NCBI RefSeq assembly: GCF_002217355.1
Contig: NZ_MUHA01000001.1
Location: 1 to 64,000 of the forward strand
Length of the DNA: 64,000 nt
From: Flavobacterium oncorhynchi
Lineage (GTDB): Bacteria; Bacteroidota; Bacteroidia; Flavobacteriales; Flavobacteriaceae
Direction: 5' to 3'
Shown here: positions 51,453-60,985 of the stretch, in pieces
How the letters are laid out: each line of letters starts with the position of its first letter
Numbering within the stretch: the stretch's first letter is position 1
Made by a program: the position numbers and the translations under genes
Notes under the pieces: model-generated
What the model was told of the DNA's origin: nothing
Database searches by the model: none
What the model saw: only the letters and a program-made list of their open reading frames with translations

Positions 51453-52523
51453 TTAAAACCAACGCCTTTTCTTGAAATAAACAATCAAAGCTATTACTAG
51501 TAAAACCATTGCCACCATTACACTATGATAACCATAACGATATTTAAGTTCTGGCATGTTTTCAAAGTTCATACCGTAAACTCCAACAATAAAAGTAAGG
51601 GGTATAAATATGGCTGAAATTATAGTAAGGGTTTTCATAATCTCGTTCATTTTTCGGCTTTGTTCCGAAAAATAAAAATTAGAAGCACTTTCGAGTGAGC
51701 TCATATCTGATTCAATTTGCTCTAAAAGCTCTAAACTTTTTTGATGCAGTCTGATAAAAAAATTAAAAGTTTCTTTTTGAATCAAACCATTGTCATCATC
51801 ATCTTTAATGGTTTTTAAATAATAAAGCGAATCTCGAAGAGGAACTATTGAACGCTTTAAAAAATTAAAATTATCACGGTGATTTTCAATCTTTTCTAAA
51901 ATAATACGGTCCGCGCCTTTTTTAGTCAAATTGATCAATTCTTCAATTTTATCTTCTTCATCTTCAATCGTAATATAAAAATTTTCGATTACAGCATCTA
52001 ATAATAAATAAAGCAGATAATCTACTTTTTTAGTTCTTACTATTCCCGAATGTGTTCGAAGACGCTCTCGAATATGGGTAAAAAAATCGCTTCGTTTTTC
52101 TTGAAAAGAAATCAAAATTCCATCTTTCAATATAAAACTCAGCTGTTCAACACTTATATTATCTGAATATTCAGAAGGCAAAAGTGATTTTATATTGAAA
52201 AATAAAATATTAGGCTGTTCTTCTAATTTGGTTCTTTTTGTGGTGTTTAAAATATCTGCCAATAAATAATCATCCAATTTAAAATGTGCTCCAATAGTTT
52301 TAAGCAAACCAATGTCATTTAAACCGTGAATATTAAGCCAGTTATTTTTAGTGTAATCAAAACAAGAATTTAGAGCCAGAACGGTAAATTTATCATATTC
52401 AACAACATCTGTGTCGTTATATACAAAAAGCTGCATCTCGGTTTCATGCTCTTTATGCGAGCCTGTATACTCTAAAGTAATATGTTGCAGCTTTCTCCCT
52501 TTCTTGTATTTGATCTTTCTCAT
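51453..52523 (-). CDS. corA: CorA family magnesium transporter
   Basis: A 356-residue divalent cation channel. A long cytosolic domain ends in two membrane helices, and the selectivity motif GMN is seen in FIVGVYGMNFENMPELKY. The C-terminus is basic (YFKKRRWF), as usual. It is 55 bases upstream of pta with no terminator between them, so corA, pta and ackA may share a transcript. That grouping may be chance rather than function. Confidence 0.95.
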   Translation of the reverse strand: MRKIKYKKGRKLQHITLEYTGSHKEHETEMQLFVYNDTDVVEYDKFTVLALNSCFDYTKNNWLNIHGLNDIGLLKTIGAHFKLDDYLLADILNTTKRTKLEEQPNILFFNIKSLLPSEYSDNISVEQLSFILKDGILISFQEKRSDFFTHIRERLRTHSGIVRTKKVDYLLYLLLDAVIENFYITIEDEEDKIEELINLTKKGADRIILEKIENHRDNFNFLKRSIVPLRDSLYYLKTIKDDDDNGLIQKETFNFFIRLHQKSLELLEQIESDMSSLESASNFYFSEQSRKMNEIMKTLTIISAIFIPLTFIVGVYGMNFENMPELKYRYGYHSVMVAMVLLVIALIVYFKKRRWF

Positions 52524-52676
52524 TCAAAAAAATTTACAATAGTAATATTACGAAAAAGAATCCGAATGAGAAATGACAATTATCATTTTGCTCAGAAAGA
52601 TTTAACAAATCATATTGCTTTTAAAAAGTGTTCTTTTTATTGTTTCCATTACTTAAACATGAATTATATCCATAAA

Positions 52677-52705
52677 AAAAACCGAGCCATTTCTGACTCG
52701 GTTTT
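52677..52705 (-). terminator. Terminator of dnaK
   Basis: AAAACCGAG / CTCGGTTTT stem (52678-52686 and 52697-52705) with a T-run on the minus strand, 47 bases after the dnaK stop. Confidence 0.8.
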
Positions 52706-52751
52706 CATATTCAATTGTAAAGACACACATAATGCGTCTCTACGGAGTAAA

Positions 52752-54635
52752 TTATTTTACCTCTTCGAATTCAACGTCTTCAACGTTATCTCCTTGAGAT
52801 TGCTCTTGTTGTGGAGCAGCTTGTTGTCCTGCATCACCTTGAGCGTACATTGCCTCTGTAGCTGTTTTCCAAGCTGCATTAACATTGTCTAATCCTTTTT
52901 GGATTGCATCAAGATCTTGAGATTGGTGAGCCATTCTCAATTCAGTTAAAGCATATTCGATAGCTGTTTTGTGCTCATCTGTAATTTTATCTCCCAATTC
53001 TTTCAATTGACTTTCAGTTTGGAAAATAGTACTATCAGCTTCGTTCAATTTCTCAGCTCTTTCTTTTGCAATTCTGTCAGCATCAGCATTAGCTTCAGCA
53101 TCTTTTTTCATTTTTTCGATTTCTTCAGCTGTTAATCCAGAAGAAGCTTCGATACGGATATCGTGAGATTTTCCAGTTCCTTTGTCAGTTGCAGAAACTT
53201 TGATGATACCATTAGCATCGATATCGAAAGTTACTTCGATTTGAGGAACTCCTCTTGGTGCTGGTGGAATACCATCTAAGTGGAAACGACCGATAGTTTT
53301 GTTATCAGCAGCCATAGCTCTTTCTCCTTGCAATACGTGGATTTCAACAGATGGTTGAGAATCAGCAGCAGTAGAGAATACTTGAGATTTTTTAGTTGGG
53401 ATAGTTGTGTTAGACTCAATTAATTTAGTCAATACACCACCCATAGTTTCGATACCTAAAGAAAGAGGTGTTACGTCAAGTAACAATACATCTTTTACAT
53501 CTCCAGATAAAACTCCACCTTGAATAGCAGCTCCAATAGCAACAACCTCATCAGGGTTAACACCTTTAGATGCTTTTTTACCGAAGAATTTTTCAACTTC
53601 GTCAGCGATTCTTGGCATACGAGTAGAACCTCCTACAAGGATAACTTCGTCGATATCAGATGTAGATAAACCTGCATCTTTTAATGCTTTAGCAACTGGC
53701 TCCATAGAACGTTTTACTAAAGTATCAGATAATTGCTCAAATTTAGCTCTAGATAATTTTTTCACTAAGTGTTTTGGTCCAGAAGCAGTAGCAGTTACGT
53801 AAGGTAAGTTGATTTCTGTTTCAGCAGAAGATGATAATTCAATCTTAGCTTTCTCAGCAGCTTCTTTCAAACGCTGTAATGACATTGGATCTAAACGTAA
53901 ATCAATACCTTCTTCAGTTTTGAATTCGTCAGCTAACCAGTCAATAATAACTTGGTCAAAATCATCACCACCTAAGTGAGTATCACCATTTGTAGATAAT
54001 ACTTCAAATACACCGTCTCCTAATTCAAGAACAGAGATATCAAAAGTACCTCCACCTAAATCGTAAACAGCAATTTTTTGATCAGTTCCTTTTTTATCTA
54101 ATCCGTAAGCAAGTGCAGCTGCAGTTGGCTCATTGATGATACGCATAACTTTAAGACCAGCAATTTCACCAGCTTCTTTTGTAGCTTGACGTTGTGCATC
54201 GTTAAAGTAAGCAGGAACAGTAATAACCGCTTCAGTTACAGTTTGACCTAAATAGTCTTCAGCAGTTTTTTTCATTTTTTGAAGTGTCATTGCTGACAAT
54301 TCTTGAGCAGTGTATAAACGACCGTCAATATCCACACGTGGAGTATTGTTGTCACCTTTTACAACACTGTAAGGAACTCTTTTTGCCTCTTCTGTAGTTT
54401 CAGCAAAAGTGTGTCCCATAAAACGTTTAATAGAAGCAATCGTTTTTGTAGGATTCGTTACTGCTTGTCTTTTTGCAGGATCACCTACTTTAATTTCGCC
54501 ACCTTCAACAAAAGCGATGATAGATGGAGTTGTTCTTTTTCCTTCTGCGTTAGGAATAACAACTGCTTCGTTACCTTCCATTACAGAAACACAAGAGTTC
54601 GTCGTACCTAAGTCAATTCCGATTATTTTACCCAT
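52752..54635 (-). CDS. dnaK: Chaperone DnaK (Hsp70)
   Basis: A 627-residue Hsp70: nucleotide-binding domain with [35 protein letters not shown] and [15 protein letters not shown], a linker [16 protein letters not shown], the substrate-binding domain and a Gln-rich lid end ([20 protein letters not shown]). It refolds client proteins with DnaJ and GrpE, neither of which is in this window. It stands alone and is preceded by a large promoter region with inverted repeats and a sigma-54-like element. Confidence 0.98.
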   Translation of the reverse strand: MGKIIGIDLGTTNSCVSVMEGNEAVVIPNAEGKRTTPSIIAFVEGGEIKVGDPAKRQAVTNPTKTIASIKRFMGHTFAETTEEAKRVPYSVVKGDNNTPRVDIDGRLYTAQELSAMTLQKMKKTAEDYLGQTVTEAVITVPAYFNDAQRQATKEAGEIAGLKVMRIINEPTAAALAYGLDKKGTDQKIAVYDLGGGTFDISVLELGDGVFEVLSTNGDTHLGGDDFDQVIIDWLADEFKTEEGIDLRLDPMSLQRLKEAAEKAKIELSSSAETEINLPYVTATASGPKHLVKKLSRAKFEQLSDTLVKRSMEPVAKALKDAGLSTSDIDEVILVGGSTRMPRIADEVEKFFGKKASKGVNPDEVVAIGAAIQGGVLSGDVKDVLLLDVTPLSLGIETMGGVLTKLIESNTTIPTKKSQVFSTAADSQPSVEIHVLQGERAMAADNKTIGRFHLDGIPPAPRGVPQIEVTFDIDANGIIKVSATDKGTGKSHDIRIEASSGLTAEEIEKMKKDAEANADADRIAKERAEKLNEADSTIFQTESQLKELGDKITDEHKTAIEYALTELRMAHQSQDLDAIQKGLDNVNAAWKTATEAMYAQGDAGQQAAPQQEQSQGDNVEDVEFEEVK

Positions 54636-54685
54636 TTTTTATATATTTAATTTTTGATTTAATTTTATAACTCAGGTGGCATAAG

Positions 54686-54701
54686 TCAATCTTTGTGCCA
54701 A
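54686..54701 (-). promoter_or_regulatory. Sigma-54-like promoter element before dnaK
   Basis: On the minus strand TTGGCACAAAGATTGA gives TGGCAC, a 5-base spacer and TTGA, near the -24/-12 pattern TGGCAC-N5-TTGC. The final A differs from the usual C. The predicted leader is about 40 bases. No TAnnTTTG was found upstream of dnaK. Confidence 0.45.
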
Positions 54702-54990
54702 TATAAAAAACTAAATAAAATTGTCAGTTTTATTATTGGCACAACAATAATCGGCTGACAACATGACATTTTTTAAGCCTGACATGCATGGCATACTTCA
54801 ATAATTCGTGTCATTATTTTAGCATACTTATTATTACTTTAATTCCAAGTTTCTTAAATAAAACCCTGTCTCAAATCTATTTACATAAAAAATTTCAAAA
54901 CTCAACTGTACTAAAATCAATTTATTACATGCACAATTAAAACTTATTAAAAATGATTAATACAATAGATTATTAATACAAAAAACACCC

Positions 54991-54998
54991 TACATTTG
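54991..54998 (+). promoter_or_regulatory. -7 promoter element TACATTTG
   Basis: Matches TAnnTTTG, 62 bases before the NUDIX start. Confidence 0.5.
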
Positions 54999-55060
54999 AA
55001 AAACAATAGACTCTTTTAAAGAGCAAAAAATAAAACCGGAAAAATTATAATTTAAAGAAA

Positions 55061-55462
55061 ATGGTGATTGAAATTGATAAAATTGCATTAATAAAAATTG
55101 AAAACGGTCAAATTTTAAGCACAAAATCAAAAGGAAAAAACAAATATTATATTCCAGGCGGAAAAAGAGAAAATAATGAAACTGACGAACAAACTCTAAT
55201 TAGAGAAGTTCAAGAAGAATTAAGTGTTGACATAATCCCTGAATCTATTGAATACATAGGAACTTTCAAAGCACAATCAGATGGAGATGCGAAAGGAATC
55301 ATTGTAAAGATGACATGCTACAAAGCGGATTATATTGGAACACCAAAAGAGAGCAACGAAATAGCCGAAATCAAATGGCTAAACTATACTGACTTAAATA
55401 TAATATCTGAGGTTGATAAAATCATCTTTAAGTATCTAAAGGAAAACGGATCGCTAGTTTAA
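55061..55462 (+). CDS. NUDIX hydrolase
   Basis: A 133-residue pyrophosphohydrolase with a full NUDIX box: GGKRENNETDEQTLIREVQ followed by EELSV (Gly, Glu, Arg-Glu and Glu-Glu at the expected spacing, about residues 33-56). It may clear oxidised or otherwise noncanonical nucleotides; the substrate cannot be predicted. It lies 52 bases before the RDD gene on the same strand. Confidence 0.93.
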   Translation: MVIEIDKIALIKIENGQILSTKSKGKNKYYIPGGKRENNETDEQTLIREVQEELSVDIIPESIEYIGTFKAQSDGDAKGIIVKMTCYKADYIGTPKESNEIAEIKWLNYTDLNIISEVDKIIFKYLKENGSLV

Positions 55463-55514
55463 ATAAAAAACAAGAACAGGGAAAGAAAATTAATTTTATA
55501 TTCGATAAAAAAAT

Positions 55515-55901
55515 ATGGAAGAAAAATACCCTTTTATGCTCGAAAGAATTCAATCGATTCTTATTGACTCTGTTTTAATTATTGCCTGCATGATTCTTAT
55601 TTCTGATATTTTATCCAATTTCAAAAATGTTCCTGATTGGTTAAGAGCCGTTTTATTGATCCTAATTTTTTTGTACGAACCAATTATGACCACTTTTGGA
55701 GGAACTATTGGTAACAATATTAAGAGAATTCGTGTTCGTAAAAATTCAGATGAAACTCAATCTATCAATCTTTTTCAAGCCATCATTCGTTATTTTTTTA
55801 AACTTCTCTTAGGCTGGCTTTCTTTTATCACCATCTTTTCAAGTAATAAAAAAAGAGCCGTTCATGATATTATCAGTGGAACTGTAATGATAAAAATTTA
55901 G
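55515..55901 (+). CDS. RDD family membrane protein
   Basis: A 128-residue membrane protein with three hydrophobic helices. The RDD-type start RIQSILIDSVLIIACMILI has Arg and Asp at family positions, and the end has FSSNKKRAVHDIISGTVMI, the usual R-x-x-H-D closing motif. Family members are of undefined function, some with Na+/H+ antiport activity. No partner gene is evident. Confidence 0.9.
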   Translation: MEEKYPFMLERIQSILIDSVLIIACMILISDILSNFKNVPDWLRAVLLILIFLYEPIMTTFGGTIGNNIKRIRVRKNSDETQSINLFQAIIRYFFKLLLGWLSFITIFSSNKKRAVHDIISGTVMIKI

Positions 55902-56002
55902 AATTTACCAACTTAATATGCATGCATAATAATCTGTATATTCATAACACTTTTCCTTTTTTATTCGTAATTTCGATTTCTCATTAAAATTACAATTACA
56001 AA

Positions 56003-56440
56003 ATGGCATCATTTACAAAAGAAATATCTTTTCGCTGGTCAGATCTAGACCCAAACTTTCACGTTCGTCATAGTGCTTATTACGATTTTGGCGCGCAGCA
56101 TCGTATCGAAATTCTTGAAGAATTAGGTCTAACTTTAAGAGTAATGCAGACACAAGGTTTTGGTCCTGTTTTGTTTAGAGAAGAATGTGTTTTTAGAAAA
56201 GAATTAAAACTCTCAGACAAAATATTTATTCATACCAAGACATCAAAAATGAAAGCCGATGCTTCGCGCTGGTCTATCATTCATGAATTTAGACGCGAAG
56301 ACGATACACTTTGTGCCGTTATTACCGTTGATGGTGCATGGATGGACACTAAACTAAGAAAGTTAGCTTCTCCAACACCGGAAATTGCAATTCAAGCATT
56401 GAGTATTTTTCCTAAAAGCGATGATTTTGTTGGATTATAA
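56003..56440 (+). CDS. Hotdog-fold acyl-CoA thioesterase
   Basis: A 145-residue single hotdog-domain protein of the 4HBT group. It has the N-terminal RWSDLDPNFHVRHSAYYDF with the Asp and the HVR..Y pattern found in thioesterases, and the ITVDGAWMDTKLRKL strand later. It is likely an acyl-CoA or acyl-carrier thioesterase. It is monocistronic, followed by a perfect bidirectional terminator. Confidence 0.9.
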   Translation: MASFTKEISFRWSDLDPNFHVRHSAYYDFGAQHRIEILEELGLTLRVMQTQGFGPVLFREECVFRKELKLSDKIFIHTKTSKMKADASRWSIIHEFRREDDTLCAVITVDGAWMDTKLRKLASPTPEIAIQALSIFPKSDDFVGL

Positions 56441-56468
56441 AATTAAATCCAACTGCCTATAAAACATT

Positions 56469-56500
56469 AAAATCCGAAAAGTGATCACTTTTCGGATTTT
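56469..56500. terminator. Perfect 32-base bidirectional terminator
   Basis: 16-bp arms (56469-56484 and 56485-56500) are exact inverted copies with no spacer, flanked by A and T tracts. It serves the thioesterase (plus) and the outer-membrane protein (minus). Confidence 0.9.
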
Positions 56501-56521
56501 TTATTTCCTTTCAAATCAAAG

Positions 56522-57214
56522 CTATTCAAACTTCAATCCAAAATTTACCCTGTCAAAAGTAGTACTGCAAGAAATAGCAAATCGGCCAATATTTACAGTT
56601 CCAAAAATTCCTTCAACACCATGTCCTGAGTAAAATCCACCTGCAGAGAATCGGTTAACTTGATATTTTACAGCAATATCATTAACCCTGCTGCTTAATT
56701 GCCCAAAAACAATAAAATTTGGCATAAACTCATAACTGGCAAAAACCTTCGGAACCATTTTTTGATAATAATCAAAACTTTCATCCGTTTCATAATCCAT
56801 ACTTACAGAATGTACATTTTCTAAGTTTCCACCCACATAAGTATTTTCTCCAAAATGATACGAAATACTAAATCCTGTAAATGTTCCTTGATAACCGCTT
56901 CGAGAATCAACATAACCTATGCCGATTGTAGCTCTAAATTTATCGCATATTTTACCAATATAACCAATGTAAGTCCTGTCAATCTCAGATTTATCAATCC
57001 CGGCACCAAAAATAATATCTTCCTGACACATCGCAAGAGCATACTGAAAATAGGCCGAATATTGATCTTTATTAGCCGCAACAACGCTCCTTCCTTTATC
57101 AAGATCAATATTGGCAGATATTAAAGTAGAGTTTATAACAGCAAAATCAAATGTATTGATTTCCTGAGCAAATGCAGAGACGGAAAGCAAGAGTATAAGT
57201 ATTGTTTTTTTCAT
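56522..57214 (-). CDS. Putative outer-membrane beta-barrel protein
   Basis: A 230-residue exported protein from the ATG at 57214, which yields signal peptide MKKTILILLLSVSAFAQ; the ATG at 57238 adds eight non-signal residues. The mature chain alternates strands (KVFASYEFMPNFIVFGQLSS, RFSAGGFYSGHGVEGIFGTV) and ends RVNFGLKFE, typical of a small outer-membrane barrel. Function is unknown; a porin-like role is possible. Confidence 0.8.
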   Translation of the reverse strand: MKKTILILLLSVSAFAQEINTFDFAVINSTLISANIDLDKGRSVVAANKDQYSAYFQYALAMCQEDIIFGAGIDKSEIDRTYIGYIGKICDKFRATIGIGYVDSRSGYQGTFTGFSISYHFGENTYVGGNLENVHSVSMDYETDESFDYYQKMVPKVFASYEFMPNFIVFGQLSSRVNDIAVKYQVNRFSAGGFYSGHGVEGIFGTVNIGRFAISCSTTFDRVNFGLKFE

Positions 57215-57572
57215 AATACTAATTTTAGCTGACAACATTCTTATACTAATTTAAAGACAATTTTCCTGTTAATAAAAGAAGTCCCTCCAAGTACCACATT
57301 ACTCGTTTAAATACATTATTTTCATAATCAAGATCATTTAATCGATAAAAACACAATAAATAATCGATAAATAGCTTCAAAAACCACAAAACAACTTAGA
57401 AAACCAGTTTTCTGATAACTTTATGACACTGTTTTTTGTATTTCAAAATGCTTAACAGTAATTTTATACTTTACAATTTTTCAACCTTATTAAGGATACA
57501 TTCCTTAATTTGATTCATTAATAAAATCAATAATCGTATTTTTGAAAAAGTAATTAATTAAAAACAAAACAT
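57215..57572. other. 358-base gap before DUF1398 gene
   Basis: AT-rich and non-coding. It carries a repeat of ATCGATAAA words around 57335-57375, an inverted TTAAGGA-TACAT-TCCTTAA at 57490-57508, and a -7 element TATTTTTG at 57537-57544. The inverted repeat ends 28 bases before the -7 element, a usual operator or activator position. No other feature is seen. Confidence 0.5.
57537..57544 (+). promoter_or_regulatory. -7 promoter element TATTTTTG
   Basis: Matches TAnnTTTG, 28 bases before the DUF1398 gene start. An upstream TTTG is 24 bases away, longer than the usual spacing. Confidence 0.5.
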
Positions 57573-57962
57573 ATGTTTACTATAGAGCAAATCAAAGAGG
57601 CTCACGCCAAAGTACAAAGCGGTGCCGACTTTCCAAATTATATACAAGATCTGATTATTCTGGGCGTAAAAGGCTATGACACATTTGTACACGATGGTCA
57701 TGTCGAATATTACGGTGTAAACAATTATACTGTTACTTCTGATGAAAAATACAGCCCGATTGCAATTGCTCCAACGGTTAATAAAGAGCTTTTTATAGAA
57801 TTCTTGGTAAAACATCAGCACGGCGAAACAGATTATATTACTTTTTGCAACCATTCTGGTCAATGCGGAATAGCAAAATGGAGAGTTGATATTATAGAAA
57901 TGACGTGCACCTATTTTGATAGTGCAGAAAACGAAATTCTAATTGAGAAAATTCCAAGTTAA
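57573..57962 (+). CDS. DUF1398 family protein
   Basis: A 129-residue soluble protein. It starts MFTIEQIKEAHAKVQSGADF and has IQDLIILGVKGYDTFVHDGH and CGIAKWRVDIIEMTCTYFD, as in DUF1398 proteins, some of which are named phage envelope protein for historical reasons. No phage gene is nearby. Function is unknown. It is 12 bases before the ThuA gene. Confidence 0.88.
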   Translation: MFTIEQIKEAHAKVQSGADFPNYIQDLIILGVKGYDTFVHDGHVEYYGVNNYTVTSDEKYSPIAIAPTVNKELFIEFLVKHQHGETDYITFCNHSGQCGIAKWRVDIIEMTCTYFDSAENEILIEKIPS

Positions 57963-57974
57963 GCCGCCTTAGAA

Positions 57975-58829
57975 ATGCTTATTTTCAATAACACAAAATA
58001 TTTTACAACTAAAAAAAGTATCCTTATGATGCTTTTTTTAGTTTGCTTTACAGGATTTTCACAGCAAAAAAAAGAAAAACCTAAATTTAAGGTTATTGCT
58101 TTTTATACGGCAAAAAATGATCAAGCTCATATTAGTTTTGTTCATGAAGCCAATAAACGATTTCCTAAAATCGCAGAAGAAAATCATTTTGTTTATGATT
58201 CGACTGACAATTGGAACAACTTGAACGAGAAATTTTTAGCCAATTATCAAGTCGTTTTATTTTTAGATACAAGACCTGAAACCTTAGAGCAGCGAAAAGC
58301 CTTTGAAAAATATATGAAAGATGGCGGCGGTTTTATAGGTTTTCACTTTTCTGCTTTTGCTTTAAATGGTTCAGATTATCCACAAAACTGGAATTGGTAT
58401 CACAATACTTTTTTAGGTTCCGGCGAATATGTAAGTAATACATGGAAACCAACATCGGCGGTTTTAAAAATTGAGAATCAGCATCCCATAACTAAAGACA
58501 TTCCTAAAACATTCAAATCAGCACCAAATGAATGGTACAGATGGAGTAACGATTTAAGAAAAAATAAAGACATAAAAATTCTTGTCGCAATTGATGAAAA
58601 CAGTTTTCCGTTAGGAACAGGACCAAAAGCAAGCGAAATTTGGCATAGCGGTTATTATCCTGTTGTCTGGACAAATAAAAACTACAAAATGATTTATATC
58701 AATATGGGACATAATGATATAGATTATGAAAACGGAACTAACAAAACGCTTTCGTATACTTTTGAAAATGAAACCCAAACTAAATTAATTACAAACAGCT
58801 TACTCTGGTTAGGAAGCTCTAAAAAATAA
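57975..58829 (+). CDS. Secreted ThuA-domain protein
   Basis: A 284-residue exported protein of the ThuA (trehalose utilisation) group, with a class I glutamine amidotransferase-like fold. The signal is KKSILMMLFLVCFTGFSQ after a short basic start. The domain shows FKVIAFYTAKNDQAHISFVHEA, YQVVLFLDTRPETLEQ, GGGFIGFHFSAFALNGSDYP and YYPVVWTNKNYKMIYINMGH. In Bacteroidetes, ThuA proteins act on sugars in the periplasm, but no clear reaction is established. It follows the DUF1398 gene. Confidence 0.88.
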   Translation: MLIFNNTKYFTTKKSILMMLFLVCFTGFSQQKKEKPKFKVIAFYTAKNDQAHISFVHEANKRFPKIAEENHFVYDSTDNWNNLNEKFLANYQVVLFLDTRPETLEQRKAFEKYMKDGGGFIGFHFSAFALNGSDYPQNWNWYHNTFLGSGEYVSNTWKPTSAVLKIENQHPITKDIPKTFKSAPNEWYRWSNDLRKNKDIKILVAIDENSFPLGTGPKASEIWHSGYYPVVWTNKNYKMIYINMGHNDIDYENGTNKTLSYTFENETQTKLITNSLLWLGSSKK

Positions 58830-58840
58830 ATGTATCCAAA

Positions 58841-59695
58841 ATGGCTGCTAAACTTTCTCCAATTGTAAATGCTGAAGAATTATTAAACCTGAGCAATTTA
58901 TCTGAAATCATATTGATTGATGCCAGAGCAGGAATTAATGCCGAAGAAAACTTTAAAATAGAACATTTACAAGGTGCTCGTTATGTTGATTTAAACAAAG
59001 ATTTAGCAACAGTCGAGAATCCTGCAAACGGCGGCAGGCATCCGTTGCCTTCTCTCTCTAAATTTTCTGAAGTACTTTTTAAATTAGGAATTTCACCAAC
59101 ATCGCATATTGTCATTTATGATGATAAAAACGGTTCAAACGCCGCTTCTAGATTTTGGTGGATGTTAAAAGCAATTGGTCATGAACACGTTCAGGTTTTA
59201 AACGGCGGTTTTCAAGGAGCCATAAAAGCAGGTTTTCCTGTGAGTTCTGAAATTGGATCTTTTGAAGCAATAGATAATTATTCCATTTCTGAATGGAAAC
59301 TAAAAACAGCCGATATTGAAGAAGTAGAAAAAGCCCGAAACAACAGCGAAAGCATTGTAATTGATGTAAGAGATAAAAATCGTTTTGACGGACTTACTGA
59401 GCCGTTGGATTTAATTGCGGGACATATTCCAGGTGCCATAAATGTTCCGTTTAGCGAAAACCTAGATGAAAATGGGCTTTTTAAATCTTCAGATGCTTTA
59501 GCGGAAAAATATACAGCAATTTTAAAAGACAAACCATCCGAAAATATAATTGTACATTGCGGATCAGGTGTTACAGCTTGTCACACCTTATTAGCAATGG
59601 ATTATGCTGGAATAGAAATACCGAAGCTTTATGTCGGATCATGGAGCGAATGGTCTAGAAATGATCGTGAAATGGCAGTAAAAAAAACAGAATAA
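58841..59695 (+). CDS. Thiosulfate/3-mercaptopyruvate sulfurtransferase
   Basis: A 284-residue tandem rhodanese. The N-terminal inactive domain (1-~140) and the C-terminal active domain end in IIVHCGSGVTACHT with the catalytic Cys in the CGSGVTA loop, the form typical of mercaptopyruvate sulfurtransferases. It transfers sulfane sulfur to thiol acceptors. It starts 11 bases after the ThuA stop. Confidence 0.93.
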   Translation: MAAKLSPIVNAEELLNLSNLSEIILIDARAGINAEENFKIEHLQGARYVDLNKDLATVENPANGGRHPLPSLSKFSEVLFKLGISPTSHIVIYDDKNGSNAASRFWWMLKAIGHEHVQVLNGGFQGAIKAGFPVSSEIGSFEAIDNYSISEWKLKTADIEEVEKARNNSESIVIDVRDKNRFDGLTEPLDLIAGHIPGAINVPFSENLDENGLFKSSDALAEKYTAILKDKPSENIIVHCGSGVTACHTLLAMDYAGIEIPKLYVGSWSEWSRNDREMAVKKTE

Positions 59696-59735
59696 ATAGA
59701 ATACAACACAATCAACAATTTTTTAAAATACAGAA

Positions 59736-60977
59736 ATGCAGCATTGGGATATACTTTTATCAAATCAAGTAAATAAAAAAGCTTTTATAGACGGCTTGCT
59801 TTCAAGTGAAGCAAAAGGAGAATTAGCCGTTTTTAACAATCAAAAAGGGATTTTGTTCTCAGACATTGCAATTGAAAAATTCATTGAAAAAGAATATCAA
59901 TACGATAGTGTCGAAGCATCCCCAGAATCACACAGACAGCTTCGTACATTTTCATCGGGCGAACGCAAAAAAGAATTTTTAAAATACTGTATCAATCAAA
60001 AACCTGATTTTATCATTTTCGATAATCCTTTTGATCATTTAGATCAGGCTTCTCGTGTAGTTTTGGCAGAATCCTTAAAAAGCCTAACAAACGAAATTGC
60101 AATTATTCAACTCCTGAATCGTACCGTTGATGTTCTTGATTTTGTTCCGAATAAAGCGCAGATTAACGACAATACCTTTGAACTTCATCCCATTTCAAAA
60201 ACCGAAAATCATTTTAAAACTCTAAATACAGCCGCAATTCCTAAAGCGATTGAATCGCATACTTTTCACGAAAGTGTATTAATTAAACTCGAAAATGTTT
60301 CTGTAAGCTACGACGAAAGAAAAATTCTCGATACTATTTCTTGGACAATAAAGCAAGGTGAATTTTGGCAGTTAATAGGCCCAAATGGATCAGGAAAAAG
60401 CACTATTCTATCTTTAATCACAGGCGACAACCCAAAAGGATTTGGTCAGGATCTTTTTTTATTTGGAAGAAAAAAAGGAAGCGGCGAAAGCGTTTGGGAC
60501 ATCAAAAAGCAAATTGGAATCTTTGCAACTTCAATGACTGATTTATTTCAAAAAAGTCATACACTTGAAGAAATGATTCTTTCTGGATTTTTTGATTCTA
60601 TAGGACTTTATATTGAGCCAACAACACATCAAAAACAAATTGTTTCGCAATGGCTTGAAGTTATCGAAATGACGCATTTAAGAAAAAAACGTTTTATAGA
60701 TCTTTCTATCGGACAACAGCGAGTGGCATTAATTGTTCGCGCCGTTTTAAAACATCCGCCGTTATTAATTTTAGATGAACCTGTAGAAGGCTTAGACGAC
60801 GAAAATGTAGATTTGGTAATTCAGCTTATCAACACAATAAAACAGGAAACTAACGTGACTGTATTATACGTTTCGCATCGAATTGAATCTGGACTTGCTC
60901 CTACTTCTGTTTTCGAGCTTTTGCCAGCACCAACAGGTTCTATTGGTAAAATAAAATACCATTCAGAATTAAACTAA
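59736..60977 (+). CDS. Two-domain ABC ATPase with degenerate first half (ModF-like)
   Basis: A 413-residue cytosolic protein with two ABC domains. The second half is complete: Walker A GPNGSGKSTILSL, signature LSIGQQRVAL and Walker B LLILDEPVEGLDDE. The first half has a signature-like FSSGERKKEF and DFIIFDNPFDHLD but no P-loop at all, so it cannot bind ATP in the normal way. ModF/PhrA proteins share the two-domain layout and no permease is adjacent, so the target transporter, if any, is unknown. Confidence 0.88.
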   Translation: MQHWDILLSNQVNKKAFIDGLLSSEAKGELAVFNNQKGILFSDIAIEKFIEKEYQYDSVEASPESHRQLRTFSSGERKKEFLKYCINQKPDFIIFDNPFDHLDQASRVVLAESLKSLTNEIAIIQLLNRTVDVLDFVPNKAQINDNTFELHPISKTENHFKTLNTAAIPKAIESHTFHESVLIKLENVSVSYDERKILDTISWTIKQGEFWQLIGPNGSGKSTILSLITGDNPKGFGQDLFLFGRKKGSGESVWDIKKQIGIFATSMTDLFQKSHTLEEMILSGFFDSIGLYIEPTTHQKQIVSQWLEVIEMTHLRKKRFIDLSIGQQRVALIVRAVLKHPPLLILDEPVEGLDDENVDLVIQLINTIKQETNVTVLYVSHRIESGLAPTSVFELLPAPTGSIGKIKYHSELN

Positions 60978-60985
60978 ACAAAAAA

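Larger units (their letters stand above)
54636..55060. other. 425-base divergent control region of dnaK and NUDIX gene
   Basis: It contains an 11-bp inverted repeat TTGTGCCAATA (54693-54703) / TATTGGCACAA (54734-54744) overlapping the sigma-54-like element. Repeated TGACA words occur at 54756-54760, 54764-54768 and 54780-54784, with an inverted TGTCA at 54722-54726, possibly activator sites. No gene is present in the remaining AT-rich part. Confidence 0.55.

Noticed and set aside
57573..57962. Prophage trace because DUF1398 is sometimes named phage envelope protein
   Set aside because: No integrase, capsid, tail, lysis or attachment sequence is nearby; neighbours are ordinary metabolic genes.
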